Origin: Azophilus sp964638775
GTDB taxonomy: Bacteria; Pseudomonadota; Gammaproteobacteria; Pseudomonadales; Azotimanducaceae
Reading direction: 5' to 3'
Assembly: GCA_964638775.1 (NCBI GenBank)
Contig: CAZWZH010000229.1
Span: 1 to 64,000, forward strand
Length of the DNA: 64,000 bases
Position 1 is the first letter of the stretch. Each line of letters opens with the position of its first letter. The position numbers and the translations under genes were made by a program. The notes under the pieces are model-generated. The model worked only from the letters and a program-made list of their open reading frames with translations, ran no database searches and had not been told where the DNA came from. Below are positions 32,715-41,842 of this stretch, piece after piece.

Positions 32715-33497
32715 TCAGCGGCCCTTCCAGACCGGGTTCCGTTTCTCGGCGAATGCGCGCGATCCTTCGTCAAGGTCTTCGCTGTCGTACAGACGGTCAA
32801 CAGTTGGAAACTGTCGTTTCGTAACGCGGTTCAGGGCCTCCTGGAATCGCATGTTTTCCGCTTCGCGGGCCACTTCCTTGATCGCGGCGATAACCAGCGG
32901 CGGGCCGTCTGCCAGCGTGCGGGCCAGTTCCCAGGCTCGAGTCAGCAGGTTGCCAGGTTCCAGCACCTCGTTGACGATGCCCCAGCGCTGCGCTTCCAGC
33001 GCATCCATCCAGCGGCCGGTCAGCAGCAGTTCCATGGCGATGTGATACGGCATGCGCCGCGGCAGCTTGATGGTGGCGGCATCGGCGATGGTGCCGGCGT
33101 GAATCTCGGGAAGTGCGAACCGCGCCGAATTCGAGGCGAGGATCAGGTCGCAGGAGAGCGCCAGTTCGAATCCACCGCCCACGGCCATGCCGTTCACCGC
33201 CGCGATGAGCGGCTTGTTCAGGTCGGGCAGTTCCTGCATGCCTCCGAATCCGCCCACTCCATAGTCGCCGTCCACCGCATCGCCTTCGGCGGCGGCTTTG
33301 AGGTCCCAGCCGGCGCTGAAGAACCGGTCGCCGCCGCCGGTGACGATGGCAACGCGCAGGTCCGGGTCGTCGCGGAACGCCTTGAATGTCGCGCCCATGA
33401 TGCGGCTGGTGGCGAGATCGATGGCGTTGGCCTTGGGGCGGTGCAGGGTGACCTCGAACACGGCTCCCTCGCGGCGCGTTCTGACGACATCGTTCAT
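32715..33497 (-). CDS. caiD: CaiD-like crotonobetainyl-CoA hydratase
   Basis: A 260-residue crotonase. HRPKANAID, FFSAGWDLKAAAEGDA, VNGMAVGGGFELALS and the C-terminal FAEKRNPVWKGR follow E. coli CaiD closely. It would add water to crotonobetainyl-CoA to give carnitinyl-CoA, or the reverse. The ATG at 33497 overlaps the preceding gene's stop by 4 bases and has GGAGGAAA upstream; longer starts are not supported. It is the last gene of the leftward carnitine operon. A generic enoyl-CoA hydratase is the alternative. Confidence 0.82.
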   Translation of the reverse strand: MNDVVRTRREGAVFEVTLHRPKANAIDLATSRIMGATFKAFRDDPDLRVAIVTGGGDRFFSAGWDLKAAAEGDAVDGDYGVGGFGGMQELPDLNKPLIAAVNGMAVGGGFELALSCDLILASNSARFALPEIHAGTIADAATIKLPRRMPYHIAMELLLTGRWMDALEAQRWGIVNEVLEPGNLLTRAWELARTLADGPPLVIAAIKEVAREAENMRFQEALNRVTKRQFPTVDRLYDSEDLDEGSRAFAEKRNPVWKGR

Positions 33498-35821
33498 GAT
33501 GTTTCCTCCGGATTGATTCTGTTCGCATCGAGGCCGTTCGGAACGCCTTCCCTTTCGGGGTCCCGCATTCGGATCAGGGCATCCAGCGCCATTGCGCCGC
33601 GGCCGCGGGGGCGAATCGCGAGCGGATTGACATCGAGTTCCTCGAGGCGGTCGGCGTGCGCTGCCGCGAAGCTTGCGATATCGAGGACAGCAGCCACGGC
33701 GCCGTCCGCATCGGCGGGTTCGCGGCCGCGAAAGCCCTGCAGCATCGGGGCGCATTTCAATGTCGACATGGCGTCGCGCACCTCGGCTTCCGTTACGGGC
33801 AACAGCAGCGTGACCGTATCGGCGACAAGCTCCACGAGAGTGCCGCCGGAGCCCAGGGTCAGGACGAGGCCGAATTTGCGGTCCCGGTGCAGGCCGACGA
33901 TCAGCTCCACGACGGTGTCGGTACAGAATCGTTCGACCAGAAGCCTTGCGGGCGAGGCCGGTACCGGGACGGTTGCGGGCTCATCGTACGAGGCTCGGCG
34001 GGGGTCGGTTGGGGAAGCCTGGGCCGTACTTGTGTCAGGGGGCGCGTCGCCTCCGATCGTGCCCGGTGGAGAAATTGCGAACAACTCCTGCGCGGCGCAA
34101 CGGATCTTGCCGGGGTCGCGCAAGTTGAGCCGGAGTGCGTCCCGGTCGGTCTTGTGCGGGATGCCGAGAGCCTTGAGCGCTACTGGCCCATCGATGGATT
34201 CGGCGAAGGAGACCGCGTCTTCGGCGCTGTGTGCCGCCCTGCCGTCCGGAACCGCGACGCCGAAGGCGGAAAGGCGCGCCTTGGCTTCGGCCTCATCCAG
34301 CGCCACGGGTTCCATGGGCGTGAATCGACTGTCGATCACAGGATCGGGAAACGGCGATTTCCAGGCCGCGCCGATCGAGGCGGCACCGCCGATGGCGGCA
34401 AGTGCATTGCGCACGCCGACCAGCGGCGCGATGCCGTGCCCGAACAGCCTGACGGCGGTTGCCTCGGGCAGGTTTTCCGCCATGGTCGCCACGATCGCAC
34501 CCTTGCCGCCGGCCGCGGCCATGGCGCCTCCGAAAGCGCTCGCTGACGCCCACCAGTCATCGTCTGAGCAACGGTCGCCGCGGGGAAAGTCGAGAACCAG
34601 CAGGCTTGCGTCGAACGCACCCTGGGCGAATGCCTTGAATGTCTCGGTCAGCGCTGCCGCGTCGCCCCAGTCGAAGGTGTGATAGTCGAACGGATTGTCC
34701 ACGGAAACCAGGGGATGCACGGTTGTGGCGACCGCGGCCACGTGGTCCGGGTGGAGTCGTGGGCAGGTCAATACGGATTCCTCTACCGCATCGGCGACCA
34801 CGCCGGCCTCGCCGCCGGAACAGCACAGGGCGCCGAGGCGAAAGCCATCGAGACTGCCGTGCACGTGCAGGAACTTCAGCGTCTCCAGCAATTGACCGAT
34901 GCTAGAGGCGCGGGCAAACCCCAACCGATCGAGAAACGCCTGGGCGACGGCATCGGATCCGGCCAGGGAAGCCGTGTGGCTGAGCGCGGCGGTGCGCCCC
35001 CGTTCCGAGCGGCCGGTTTTCAAGACCACGACGGGCGCCCTGCGCGCGCGGGACATTGCCGCCAGCGCCTCGAAACCCCGGATCGAGTCGAAACCCTCCA
35101 CGTGCAGGCCGAGGGCGCTCACGCGCTCGTCACATAGCATGGCAGCGGCCAGGTCCGAGACCCCCAACTGAGCCTGGTTGCCGGCCGTAACCACGTAGGC
35201 GAGCGGCAGGCCCCGCTGCTGCATCGTCAGGCTGACGGCGATGTTGGACGACTGGGTTACGATGGCGACGCCGCGTTCTTTCGCGTCGAGTCGACGTCCG
35301 CCGTGCTGATCCGGCCACAGGGGCGCACCGTCGAGATAGTTGAGCATGCCGTAACAGTTCGGCCCGACGATGGGCATGTCGCCCGCCGCGGCCACCAGCG
35401 CGCGTTGCAGGCCGCCGCCGTCCTCGCTCTCCAGAAAGCCGGACGCGTAGCAGATGGCGCCGCCTGCACCCAGGCGCGCAAGCTCTGCGACGGTTTCGAC
35501 GGTGGCACGCCGGTTGACGCCGACGAAAGCGGCATCGGGCGAAGCGGGGAGGGCTGCCACCGAGCGGAACGCCGGGCGTCCTGCGATGCTGTTGCGCGTC
35601 GGATGGACGGGCCAGATCTCGCCTTCGAAGCCCATCCGTTCGCACTGTTTGGCGACCTCGGCGGCGCTGCGGCCGCCGATGGCGGCGATACTCCGCGGCC
35701 TCAGCAGCCTGGAAAGACGCCGGCTCCAGGGGCGGCTTTCTCCCATGCGCACGGCGGCTGCATGGGATGATGCATGGGGGGATGACACTTTGGGGTGTCG
35801 CCCCTTTGCGGGATCGTTCAC
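33494..35821 (-). CDS. NDP-forming acyl-CoA synthetase (acetate-CoA ligase family)
   Basis: A 775-residue fused synthetase. It has a CoA-binding domain (SIAAIGGRSAAEVAKQ), a succinyl-CoA-ligase-like domain with the phospho-histidine segment TAALSHTASLAGSD, and a C-terminal ATP-grasp (ALKALGIPHKTDRDALRLNL, GLVLTLGSGG). It interconverts acyl-CoA plus ADP and acid plus ATP. In this cluster it replaces the AMP-forming CaiC or a thioesterase. It may activate carnitine or butyrobetaine, or harvest ATP from betainyl-CoA. It starts at GTG 35821, overlapping the dehydrogenase gene by 4 bases. Confidence 0.85.
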   Translation of the reverse strand: MNDPAKGRHPKVSSPHASSHAAAVRMGESRPWSRRLSRLLRPRSIAAIGGRSAAEVAKQCERMGFEGEIWPVHPTRNSIAGRPAFRSVAALPASPDAAFVGVNRRATVETVAELARLGAGGAICYASGFLESEDGGGLQRALVAAAGDMPIVGPNCYGMLNYLDGAPLWPDQHGGRRLDAKERGVAIVTQSSNIAVSLTMQQRGLPLAYVVTAGNQAQLGVSDLAAAMLCDERVSALGLHVEGFDSIRGFEALAAMSRARRAPVVVLKTGRSERGRTAALSHTASLAGSDAVAQAFLDRLGFARASSIGQLLETLKFLHVHGSLDGFRLGALCCSGGEAGVVADAVEESVLTCPRLHPDHVAAVATTVHPLVSVDNPFDYHTFDWGDAAALTETFKAFAQGAFDASLLVLDFPRGDRCSDDDWWASASAFGGAMAAAGGKGAIVATMAENLPEATAVRLFGHGIAPLVGVRNALAAIGGAASIGAAWKSPFPDPVIDSRFTPMEPVALDEAEAKARLSAFGVAVPDGRAAHSAEDAVSFAESIDGPVALKALGIPHKTDRDALRLNLRDPGKIRCAAQELFAISPPGTIGGDAPPDTSTAQASPTDPRRASYDEPATVPVPASPARLLVERFCTDTVVELIVGLHRDRKFGLVLTLGSGGTLVELVADTVTLLLPVTEAEVRDAMSTLKCAPMLQGFRGREPADADGAVAAVLDIASFAAAHADRLEELDVNPLAIRPRGRGAMALDALIRMRDPEREGVPNGLDANRINPEETS

Positions 35822-36978
35822 GAGCCCAGCGGCCGCAGCAGGTCGCGCCCGATGATGTGGCGCTGAATCTCGGAGGTGCCGTCCCAGATGCGTTCCACCC
35901 GCGCATCCCGCCAGAACCGGGCCAGGGGCAGATCGCTCATGAGCCCCATGCCGCCATGAATCTGGACGGCTTCATCCGTTACACGGGCGAGCATCTCCGT
36001 GGCGTACAGCTTGGCGGAGGCGATTTCCCGGTCTGCGGGCAAGCCCGCATCGAGGCGCCAGGCGGCGCCGAGCGTGAGCCAGTCGGCCGCATCGATCTCG
36101 GTAACCATGTCGGCGAGCTTGAAGGAGACGCCCTGGAAGCGGCCGATGGGCTGGCCGAACTGTCGTCTTTCAGCGGCATGAGAGAGCGCCAGGTCGAAGG
36201 CGCGGCGCGCACGGCCCACGCACATGGCGGCCACGGTGAGGCGGGTGGCGTACAGCCACTCGTTGGCCAGGTTGAATCCCCGATGCACCTCGCCGAGAAC
36301 CTGAGCGGCGGGCAGGCGGCAATCGTCGAAGTCGAGGATGCAGTTCTGGTAACCCCGATGGGAGACGGAATCGTAGCCCGGGCGAATCTCGAAGCCCGGC
36401 GTTCCCCGGTCGACCAGGAAGCAGGTGATGCGTTTCTTCGGACCTCGGGAGCTGTCTTCCTCGCCGGTGGCGACGAAGACGATGACAAAATCGGCGAGAT
36501 CCGCGTGGGAGATGAAGTGCTTGCTGCCGTTGATGATCCAGTCGCTGCCGTCGGGGCGCGCGGAGCACTGCATTCCGCGCACGTCGGAGCCGGCGGCGGG
36601 CTCGGTCATGGCCAGCGCATCGAAGCGCTCGCCCCGGGCTGACGGCAGGAGATAGCGCTGCCGCTGCTCCTCGTTGCAGGCCATCAGGATGCCGGACGGC
36701 CGGCCCCAGAATACGCTTAGCGCCATGGAGGGACGGCCGAGTTCCCGTTCCAGCAGGGTGAAGGTAAGGTGATCGAGGCCGCCGCCGCCCACCTCCTCGG
36801 GAAGGTTCGGCGCGTAGAAACCCAGCTCGATGACTTTCCGCTTGATCTCCTCGCCGACTTCTCCGGGTACCCGGCCGGTACGCTCCACCTCTTCCTCGAG
36901 GGGGTACAGCTCCCGCTCCACGAAACCGCGTACGGTGTCCACTACCATCTGTTGCTCGGATGTCAGAGCGAAATCCAC
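35818..36978 (-). CDS. Acyl-CoA dehydrogenase, CaiA-like
   Basis: A 386-residue flavoprotein with AMTEPAAGSDVRGM, FISHADLADFVIVF, QFGQPIGRFQGVSFKLADM and RVERIWDGTSEIQRHIIGR. GTG 36978 is chosen because it gives VDFALTSEQQ, the usual dehydrogenase N-terminus, and has GGGAGG upstream; the size then equals that of CaiA. Neighbouring CaiD and carnitine dehydrogenase genes suggest oxidation of gamma-butyrobetainyl-CoA to crotonobetainyl-CoA. A role on other short-chain acyl-CoAs cannot be excluded. Confidence 0.85.
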   Translation of the reverse strand: MDFALTSEQQMVVDTVRGFVERELYPLEEEVERTGRVPGEVGEEIKRKVIELGFYAPNLPEEVGGGGLDHLTFTLLERELGRPSMALSVFWGRPSGILMACNEEQRQRYLLPSARGERFDALAMTEPAAGSDVRGMQCSARPDGSDWIINGSKHFISHADLADFVIVFVATGEEDSSRGPKKRITCFLVDRGTPGFEIRPGYDSVSHRGYQNCILDFDDCRLPAAQVLGEVHRGFNLANEWLYATRLTVAAMCVGRARRAFDLALSHAAERRQFGQPIGRFQGVSFKLADMVTEIDAADWLTLGAAWRLDAGLPADREIASAKLYATEMLARVTDEAVQIHGGMGLMSDLPLARFWRDARVERIWDGTSEIQRHIIGRDLLRPLGS

Positions 36979-37093
36979 TGCTCCTCCCGCTCGCGGATCA
37001 GCGCGGTTAATTTTGCAAAGTTCGCACCCGTCGGCCATTGCCGCATGGGGGCGAGTCAACGCCCCGTTCGCATTGCCCCCACTCCGGGAAAGA

Positions 37094-38080
37094 TCACCCC
37101 TCGCCGGAGCGGCGCCCTTCGTTTTCGGCCAGCGTTCCGCCGGCTCCGATCTCGAATCGCCTGAGCGCCTGCATGATGGCGACCAGGCATTCGTCGCGCA
37201 ATCGCACCAGCTCCCCGACGCTGCGCCCCGCGGCCTGCCGCCGGGTTCCGTCAGCCAGCTTGCCGACCAGTTCATCGGTCAGCTCCGGCGCTTCAAGCCG
37301 GGTCCAGGGCAGCTTGAGGGCGGGGCCGAACTGCTTCATGAAATCCGCCATGCCCCCCTCGCCCCCGGCCATGTGAAACGACAGGCAGGTGCCCATGAAG
37401 GCCCAGCGCAGCCCGGGGCCGTAAACGATCGCCTCATCGAGTTCTTCGGTGGTCGCCACGTCGTCGTTCACCAGGTGAAGCAATTCCCGCCAGAGGGCTT
37501 CCTGCAGGCGGTCGGAGAGAAACCCCTCGATTTCGGTGCGTACCTTCAGCGGGTGCATGCCGAGGTCCCGGTAGAAAGCCATGGCGGCGTCTATGCTTGC
37601 GGCGGCTGTGTGTTCCCCGCCCAGCACTTCCACCAGCGGCAGCAGGTAGACGGGATTGAACGGGTGTCCGACCACCAGCCGCCCGGGATGCCGGCAACCG
37701 GATTGCAGGTCGGTGGGCAGGAGTCCGGAGGTACTGGATGCAACGATGACATCCTCAGCCGCCTCGGAATCGATTCGGGCGTGCAGATCCTGTTTCAACG
37801 GCAGCCGCTCAGGAGCGCTCTCCTGGATGAAATCGGCGGCGGCGCAGACATCGGACAGGCTTTGCGCAAAACGCAGGCGTTCGCGACCCGCATCCCGGGA
37901 AAGGCCGAGGCTGGCCACGGCGGGCCAGGCATTGTCGATCGCAGCCTGCAGCCCGGTCTGCCAGTCGGCGGCCGGGTCCCAGGCAAGCACGTGCAGACCG
38001 TTGGCCAGTGCCCGGGCCGCCCAGCCGGCGCCGATGACACCGGTGCCGATGACGCCGAGGGTACGAATGGGTTTGCGCAC
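37094..38080 (-). CDS. L-carnitine 3-dehydrogenase
   Basis: A 328-residue 3-hydroxyacyl-CoA-dehydrogenase-type enzyme. The NAD motif is G12-T-G14-V-I-G17, the catalytic histidine H139 (VVGHPFNPVYLLPLVEV). The block LRWAFMGTCLSFHMAGGEGG, then FGPALKLPWTRL, is typical of carnitine dehydrogenases (EC 1.1.1.108). It oxidises L-carnitine to 3-dehydrocarnitine. It lies downstream of the BKACE gene, which would cleave that product. The ATG at 38080 precedes the NAD motif by 11 residues, as expected. Confidence 0.9.
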   Translation of the reverse strand: MRKPIRTLGVIGTGVIGAGWAARALANGLHVLAWDPAADWQTGLQAAIDNAWPAVASLGLSRDAGRERLRFAQSLSDVCAAADFIQESAPERLPLKQDLHARIDSEAAEDVIVASSTSGLLPTDLQSGCRHPGRLVVGHPFNPVYLLPLVEVLGGEHTAAASIDAAMAFYRDLGMHPLKVRTEIEGFLSDRLQEALWRELLHLVNDDVATTEELDEAIVYGPGLRWAFMGTCLSFHMAGGEGGMADFMKQFGPALKLPWTRLEAPELTDELVGKLADGTRRQAAGRSVGELVRLRDECLVAIMQALRRFEIGAGGTLAENEGRRSGEG

Positions 38081-38223
38081 CGGACTGCCGCAAAAAAGCC
38101 TAGCGGGGCGAAGCCACAGCCGAACGGGAAATCAACGACTGGGCGCAAAACTGACGCACCAGGCAACCTTGTCCGCAGACAGGAGGGGACGGTTGACCAG
38201 ACGGGAGACTCAAGCCGGGACGG

Positions 38224-39114
38224 TCAGGCGCGCCCGGCCAGGCCGAATTTCTCGCGCGCCTCATCGGGCCCCAGCACCCGGCAGCCCATCAACTCGACGA
38301 TGTTGCGGGCGCGTTCGACGAGTTGCGCATTGGTGGCGAAAACCCCCCTTTGCAAATAAAGATTGTCCTCGAGCCCAACCCGCACATGGCCGCCGAGCAG
38401 CACCGACTGGGCCGCGAAGGGCATCTGGTTGCGGCTGATCGCGAAAGCGGTGAAGTTGGCGCCGGCCGGCAGCATCTCCACCCAGGACTTGAATACGCCC
38501 ACATCCGCGGGCGCCGCCCAGGGGATGCCGAAACAGAGCTGAAAGAGGGGCGGGTCGTCGATCAGGCCCTCTTCGATCATCTTCAGCGTGAAACTCAACT
38601 GGCCCGAATCGAATATCTCCAGTTCGGGCTTGACGCCGAGCTCCTGGATGCGTTTCGCGCCCCGGCGCAGCATGTCGGGGGTGGAAACATAGACCAGGCT
38701 GCCTTCGCCGAAGTTGTACGAACCGCAGTCCAGGGAGCAGATCTCCGGCAACAGTTCCTCGACATGGGGGATCCGCTCCAATGCGCCGACCAGGTCGGTT
38801 TCCTCGCCGAATTCCGTCGGCATCTCGTCCGGCCCGATGAACAGGTCGCCGCCCATTCCGGACGTCAGGTTGATCACCACGTCGGTGGCGCAATCGCGGA
38901 TGCGCGCCACCACCTCCCGGTAGAGCGCCGTGTCCCGGGCGCCCTTGCCGGTCACGGGGTCGCGCACATGGCAATGGACGATCGCCGCCCCGGCCTTGGC
39001 CGCATCGACGGCGGCATCTGCGATCTGCTCCGGCGTGACGGGCATGGCGGGGTGCTTGCCGACGGTATCGCCGGCGCCGGTGACCGCGCAGGTGATGATG
39101 ACATCGGTGTTCAT
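38224..39114 (-). CDS. Beta-keto acid cleavage enzyme (dehydrocarnitine type)
   Basis: A 296-residue BKACE/DUF849 protein with zinc ligands H47 and H49 (IVHCHVRDP), NLTSGMGGDLF, DCGSYNFGEG and VRVGLEDNLYLQRG. Such enzymes react a beta-keto acid with acetyl-CoA. With dehydrocarnitine the products are betainyl-CoA and acetoacetate. GGAGG 7 bases before the ATG at 39114 fixes the start. It is the first gene of the leftward carnitine operon and sits beside carnitine dehydrogenase, which makes this substrate the best choice. Confidence 0.88.
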   Translation of the reverse strand: MNTDVIITCAVTGAGDTVGKHPAMPVTPEQIADAAVDAAKAGAAIVHCHVRDPVTGKGARDTALYREVVARIRDCATDVVINLTSGMGGDLFIGPDEMPTEFGEETDLVGALERIPHVEELLPEICSLDCGSYNFGEGSLVYVSTPDMLRRGAKRIQELGVKPELEIFDSGQLSFTLKMIEEGLIDDPPLFQLCFGIPWAAPADVGVFKSWVEMLPAGANFTAFAISRNQMPFAAQSVLLGGHVRVGLEDNLYLQRGVFATNAQLVERARNIVELMGCRVLGPDEAREKFGLAGRA

Positions 39115-39342
39115 CGGGCATCCTCCGGCGGACCCTGTAACGGGCAACGTGCTACACCGAAAGATAGCACGGTTCAAGGGCGCGGTATGCGACGGCGGGT
39201 GCCGTTCAGGCGACGGCCTGGCGCGTCCCGACCGGCAGGGGGTCCCAAGGATTACAAAACGCCGCCGACCACGCATAATCTCTTGATTCGGCTGTGTAAA
39301 CGGGCGCATGACCGATAGCGTCCAAAGAGGGAGGAAGAAACC

Positions 39343-39975
39343 ATGAAACTCTACGACTTCTCGCTGGCGCCGAGCCCGCGGCGGGTGCGCATGTTCATCG
39401 CCGAGAAGGGAATCGAGATTCCCTCGGTACAGATCAATACCCGCGAGCGGCAGCAGTTCAGCGACGAGTACCGCGCCGTGAACCCCAACTGCGTGGTACC
39501 CACGCTGGTGCTCGACGACGGCACCTGCCTCGGCGAGTCGGTGGCCATCTGCCGTTACCTTGAGGAGATTCATCCCGAGCCGCCCCTGATGGGCCGCGAC
39601 GCCAGGGACAAGGCAATTGTCGAGATGTGGAGCCGCCAGGCCGAGTTCGAAGGCTATCTCGCGGCCGCCGAGACGCTGCGCAATTCGGCGCCGATGTTCG
39701 AAGACCGTGGGCTGCCCGGCGTACCGGGAGGGGTGCCGCAGATTCCGGCGCTGGTGGAGCGCGGCATGCAGACCATGGGCCGGCTGTTTCCCAAGCTCGA
39801 CTTGCAGCTTGCCGCGAACCGCTTTCTGGCGGGCGAGGCCTTTACCATCGCCGACATCACCGCCTACGTGGCCATCGATTTCGCGGGGCGGGCCGAGATC
39901 CGGATTCCGGCCGATTGCCCGAATCTGGCCCGCTGGTTCGCCGAGGTGGGCAAACGGCCGAGCGCCGCGGTCTAG
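39343..39975 (+). CDS. Glutathione S-transferase family protein
   Basis: A 210-residue GST: MKLYDFSLAPSPRRVRMFIA, NPNCVVPTLVLDDGTCLGES and an all-helical C-domain with FLAGEAFTIADITAYV. A serine/proline-rich segment replaces the usual tyrosine site, as in beta- and theta-like bacterial GSTs. AGGGAGGAAG lies just before the ATG. It is transcribed divergently from the carnitine operon with a 228-base gap. The substrate is unknown. Confidence 0.9.
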   Translation: MKLYDFSLAPSPRRVRMFIAEKGIEIPSVQINTRERQQFSDEYRAVNPNCVVPTLVLDDGTCLGESVAICRYLEEIHPEPPLMGRDARDKAIVEMWSRQAEFEGYLAAAETLRNSAPMFEDRGLPGVPGGVPQIPALVERGMQTMGRLFPKLDLQLAANRFLAGEAFTIADITAYVAIDFAGRAEIRIPADCPNLARWFAEVGKRPSAAV

Positions 39976-40079
39976 CGTCTCCGTGGCCCGGCGGCGCGGT
40001 AGTACGGAACGACATTGCGGTGCAAACCAATGATGCAGAGTGCGGCGAAAGTCCCTGACGGCAGGCAATGGACGCTGCG

Positions 40080-41477
40080 CTACAGCCGCTCGACGATCTC
40101 AGGCAGGCGCTCCACAAGATAGAGCGGCAGCGACAGCAGTCGATAGCGAACCGGCACCGCACGCGCGCCTTCAATCGCGCGGGCTTCGACCGTTTGCAAG
40201 GAAGGTTCGGCGGTGTGGAAGCGAACCGCCAGGCCCGAACGCTTCTCGGCGGCGAACTGATGCAGTGATTTCAGCGTGCCCGTGCGACCCGCCTTGACCT
40301 CGATGGGCACGATGCGCCCGCCGAATTCCGCGACATAGTCCACTTCCGCGTTGTTGGACCGTCCCTCGCGCAACCAATACGTCAAGTCGCGGTTGGGGCG
40401 TTGGGCGATCAGTTCGGTAAGATGCTGGCCGATGAACTGTTCGGCGATTGCCCCCTCGTTCACCAGGGCCGCCTCAGACCGGCCTGAAATCGTGGCCCAG
40501 TTCAGCCCGCACACCGCGTTCATCAGGCCGACGTCCAGGAACAGTAGCTTGAAGACGTTCTGCTTGAGGTCTGCCTGCAGGGGTAGCCCCGAGCAGTGGC
40601 TGTGCGTCACCCTGGTGATCACGCGGGCCATCGCCAGGATGTCAATGTCGCGGCGCAGTGTCGCGCTCTGCTGATCGGGAAAGATGTTGCTGTATTTCAC
40701 CTTCCGCCCGGCGCGCAGGGCGGCGAAGTTGAATACGCCCAGCATCCGCGTCAGGTCGCGGCGAGCGGCGTACTTCGGGAAGTCGTCCCGGTATGTCTCG
40801 ATGATGCTGTTGTGAACGCCGCTCACCGCGCCCAGGTTGCGGGTTTCCGCGTACAGGCCAACCGCTTCGGGCATTCCGCCAATGAACAGATACAGCTTCA
40901 GGAGTTCCAGGAGACGTTTGTGAATCACGGGATGCGGCCATACCCGTTGCGCCCCGACCGTGTCCAGTTCGAATCCGCCAATCTCGCCTGCGAGTGACGA
41001 CTCGCCGACACCGGCCAGAAACTCCGTGAACGTCATCGGGCCCATGTTCAGGTACTCGATCCTCCCAACCGGCATCGAAAACGAATGACTGGACAACAGG
41101 AATTCCATGAGCGACCCGGCAGCGATGACCGGCAATTCCGGCATGTCCTCCCGGAAGTACCGCAGCATTGGCAAAGCTGCGGGAGCGGCCTGGATTTCAT
41201 CCAGGAAAAGGATGCTTCGATCCGATAATGTCTGTGAACCGGGAAGCGCCTGCATCAGGTTGAGCGAATCCCGGGGATCGCCGTCATTGAAGGCCTGAGC
41301 GAGTAGCGGGTGCCGCTCGAGATTGACGGAGAACAGCTCAACGCCGGCGTCGCTGTCCCCGGCGAGCAGTTCCACGAGGGTGGACTTGCCGACCTGGCGG
41401 GCGCCGCGGATTATGAGCGGCTTCCGGTTCGGCGAGCGCAACCAGTCTTTCAGTGTGTGCAGATGGTGGCGGTGCAT
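40080..41477 (-). CDS. AAA_14/DUF4143-family ATPase
   Basis: A 465-residue protein. Walker A GARQVGKS is at 25-32 and Walker B LFLDEIQ has D93 and E94. TFTEFLAG marks the AAA_14 domain; the C-terminal DUF4143 domain holds ELIAQRPNRDLTYWLREG and EVDYVAEFGGRIVPIEVKAG, which resembles an inactive or active PD-(D/E)XK-like nuclease fold. This family is widespread, horizontally mobile and of uncertain function; some relatives are suspected defence or toxin-antitoxin-like elements. It has its own AT-rich promoter with inverted repeats and no operon partner. Confidence 0.88.
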   Translation of the reverse strand: MHRHHLHTLKDWLRSPNRKPLIIRGARQVGKSTLVELLAGDSDAGVELFSVNLERHPLLAQAFNDGDPRDSLNLMQALPGSQTLSDRSILFLDEIQAAPAALPMLRYFREDMPELPVIAAGSLMEFLLSSHSFSMPVGRIEYLNMGPMTFTEFLAGVGESSLAGEIGGFELDTVGAQRVWPHPVIHKRLLELLKLYLFIGGMPEAVGLYAETRNLGAVSGVHNSIIETYRDDFPKYAARRDLTRMLGVFNFAALRAGRKVKYSNIFPDQQSATLRRDIDILAMARVITRVTHSHCSGLPLQADLKQNVFKLLFLDVGLMNAVCGLNWATISGRSEAALVNEGAIAEQFIGQHLTELIAQRPNRDLTYWLREGRSNNAEVDYVAEFGGRIVPIEVKAGRTGTLKSLHQFAAEKRSGLAVRFHTAEPSLQTVEARAIEGARAVPVRYRLLSLPLYLVERLPEIVERL

Positions 41478-41842
41478 GATTGGGGTTCCGAATATATACC
41501 CTAAAATTCAGCATGAAACTATCATTTTAAGGGGTTATTTTGATAATTCAATTACGAAATAGTGGGTATGTCCGGTACTACGGACAAAACGCTACGCTCC
41601 CATCGAGTACGGTCGGGCCTGCCCCTGTCAAGACAACCCCGGTCGGGCCATGCATTGTCTACTCGCGACTTGACGAAACCCGGGCTTGGCAGAACACTGC
41701 TTGCCGTGTTCGAGCAATCGACAACGGTCTGTGACGGCGCGACGCTCGATCGCGGGTTCTTCGCTCGCCGCAAACTCTGCGCGGGCGGAAGCGTCGACAG
41801 CCGGAATTCGCGCCGGGGCCGCCATGCACCGGTACCGGCTCC
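41478..41842. other. AT-rich intergenic region upstream of the AAA_14 gene
   Basis: A 365-base divergent gap. Bases 41478-41570 are strikingly AT-rich and carry the AAA_14 promoter and its inverted repeats. The rest (41571-41842) returns to the window's high GC and holds no credible gene; open frames there lack family features and Shine-Dalgarno sites. Confidence 0.55.
41524..41551 (-). promoter_or_regulatory. Promoter and operator of the AAA_14 gene
   Basis: On the minus strand TTGAAT (41551-41546) and TAAAAT (41529-41524) are separated by 16 bases. The -10 overlaps ATTTTAAGGGGT (41524-41535), which is an imperfect inverted copy of ACCCTAAAAT at 41498-41507. This arrangement looks like an autoregulatory operator around the transcription start. 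Confidence 0.5.
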
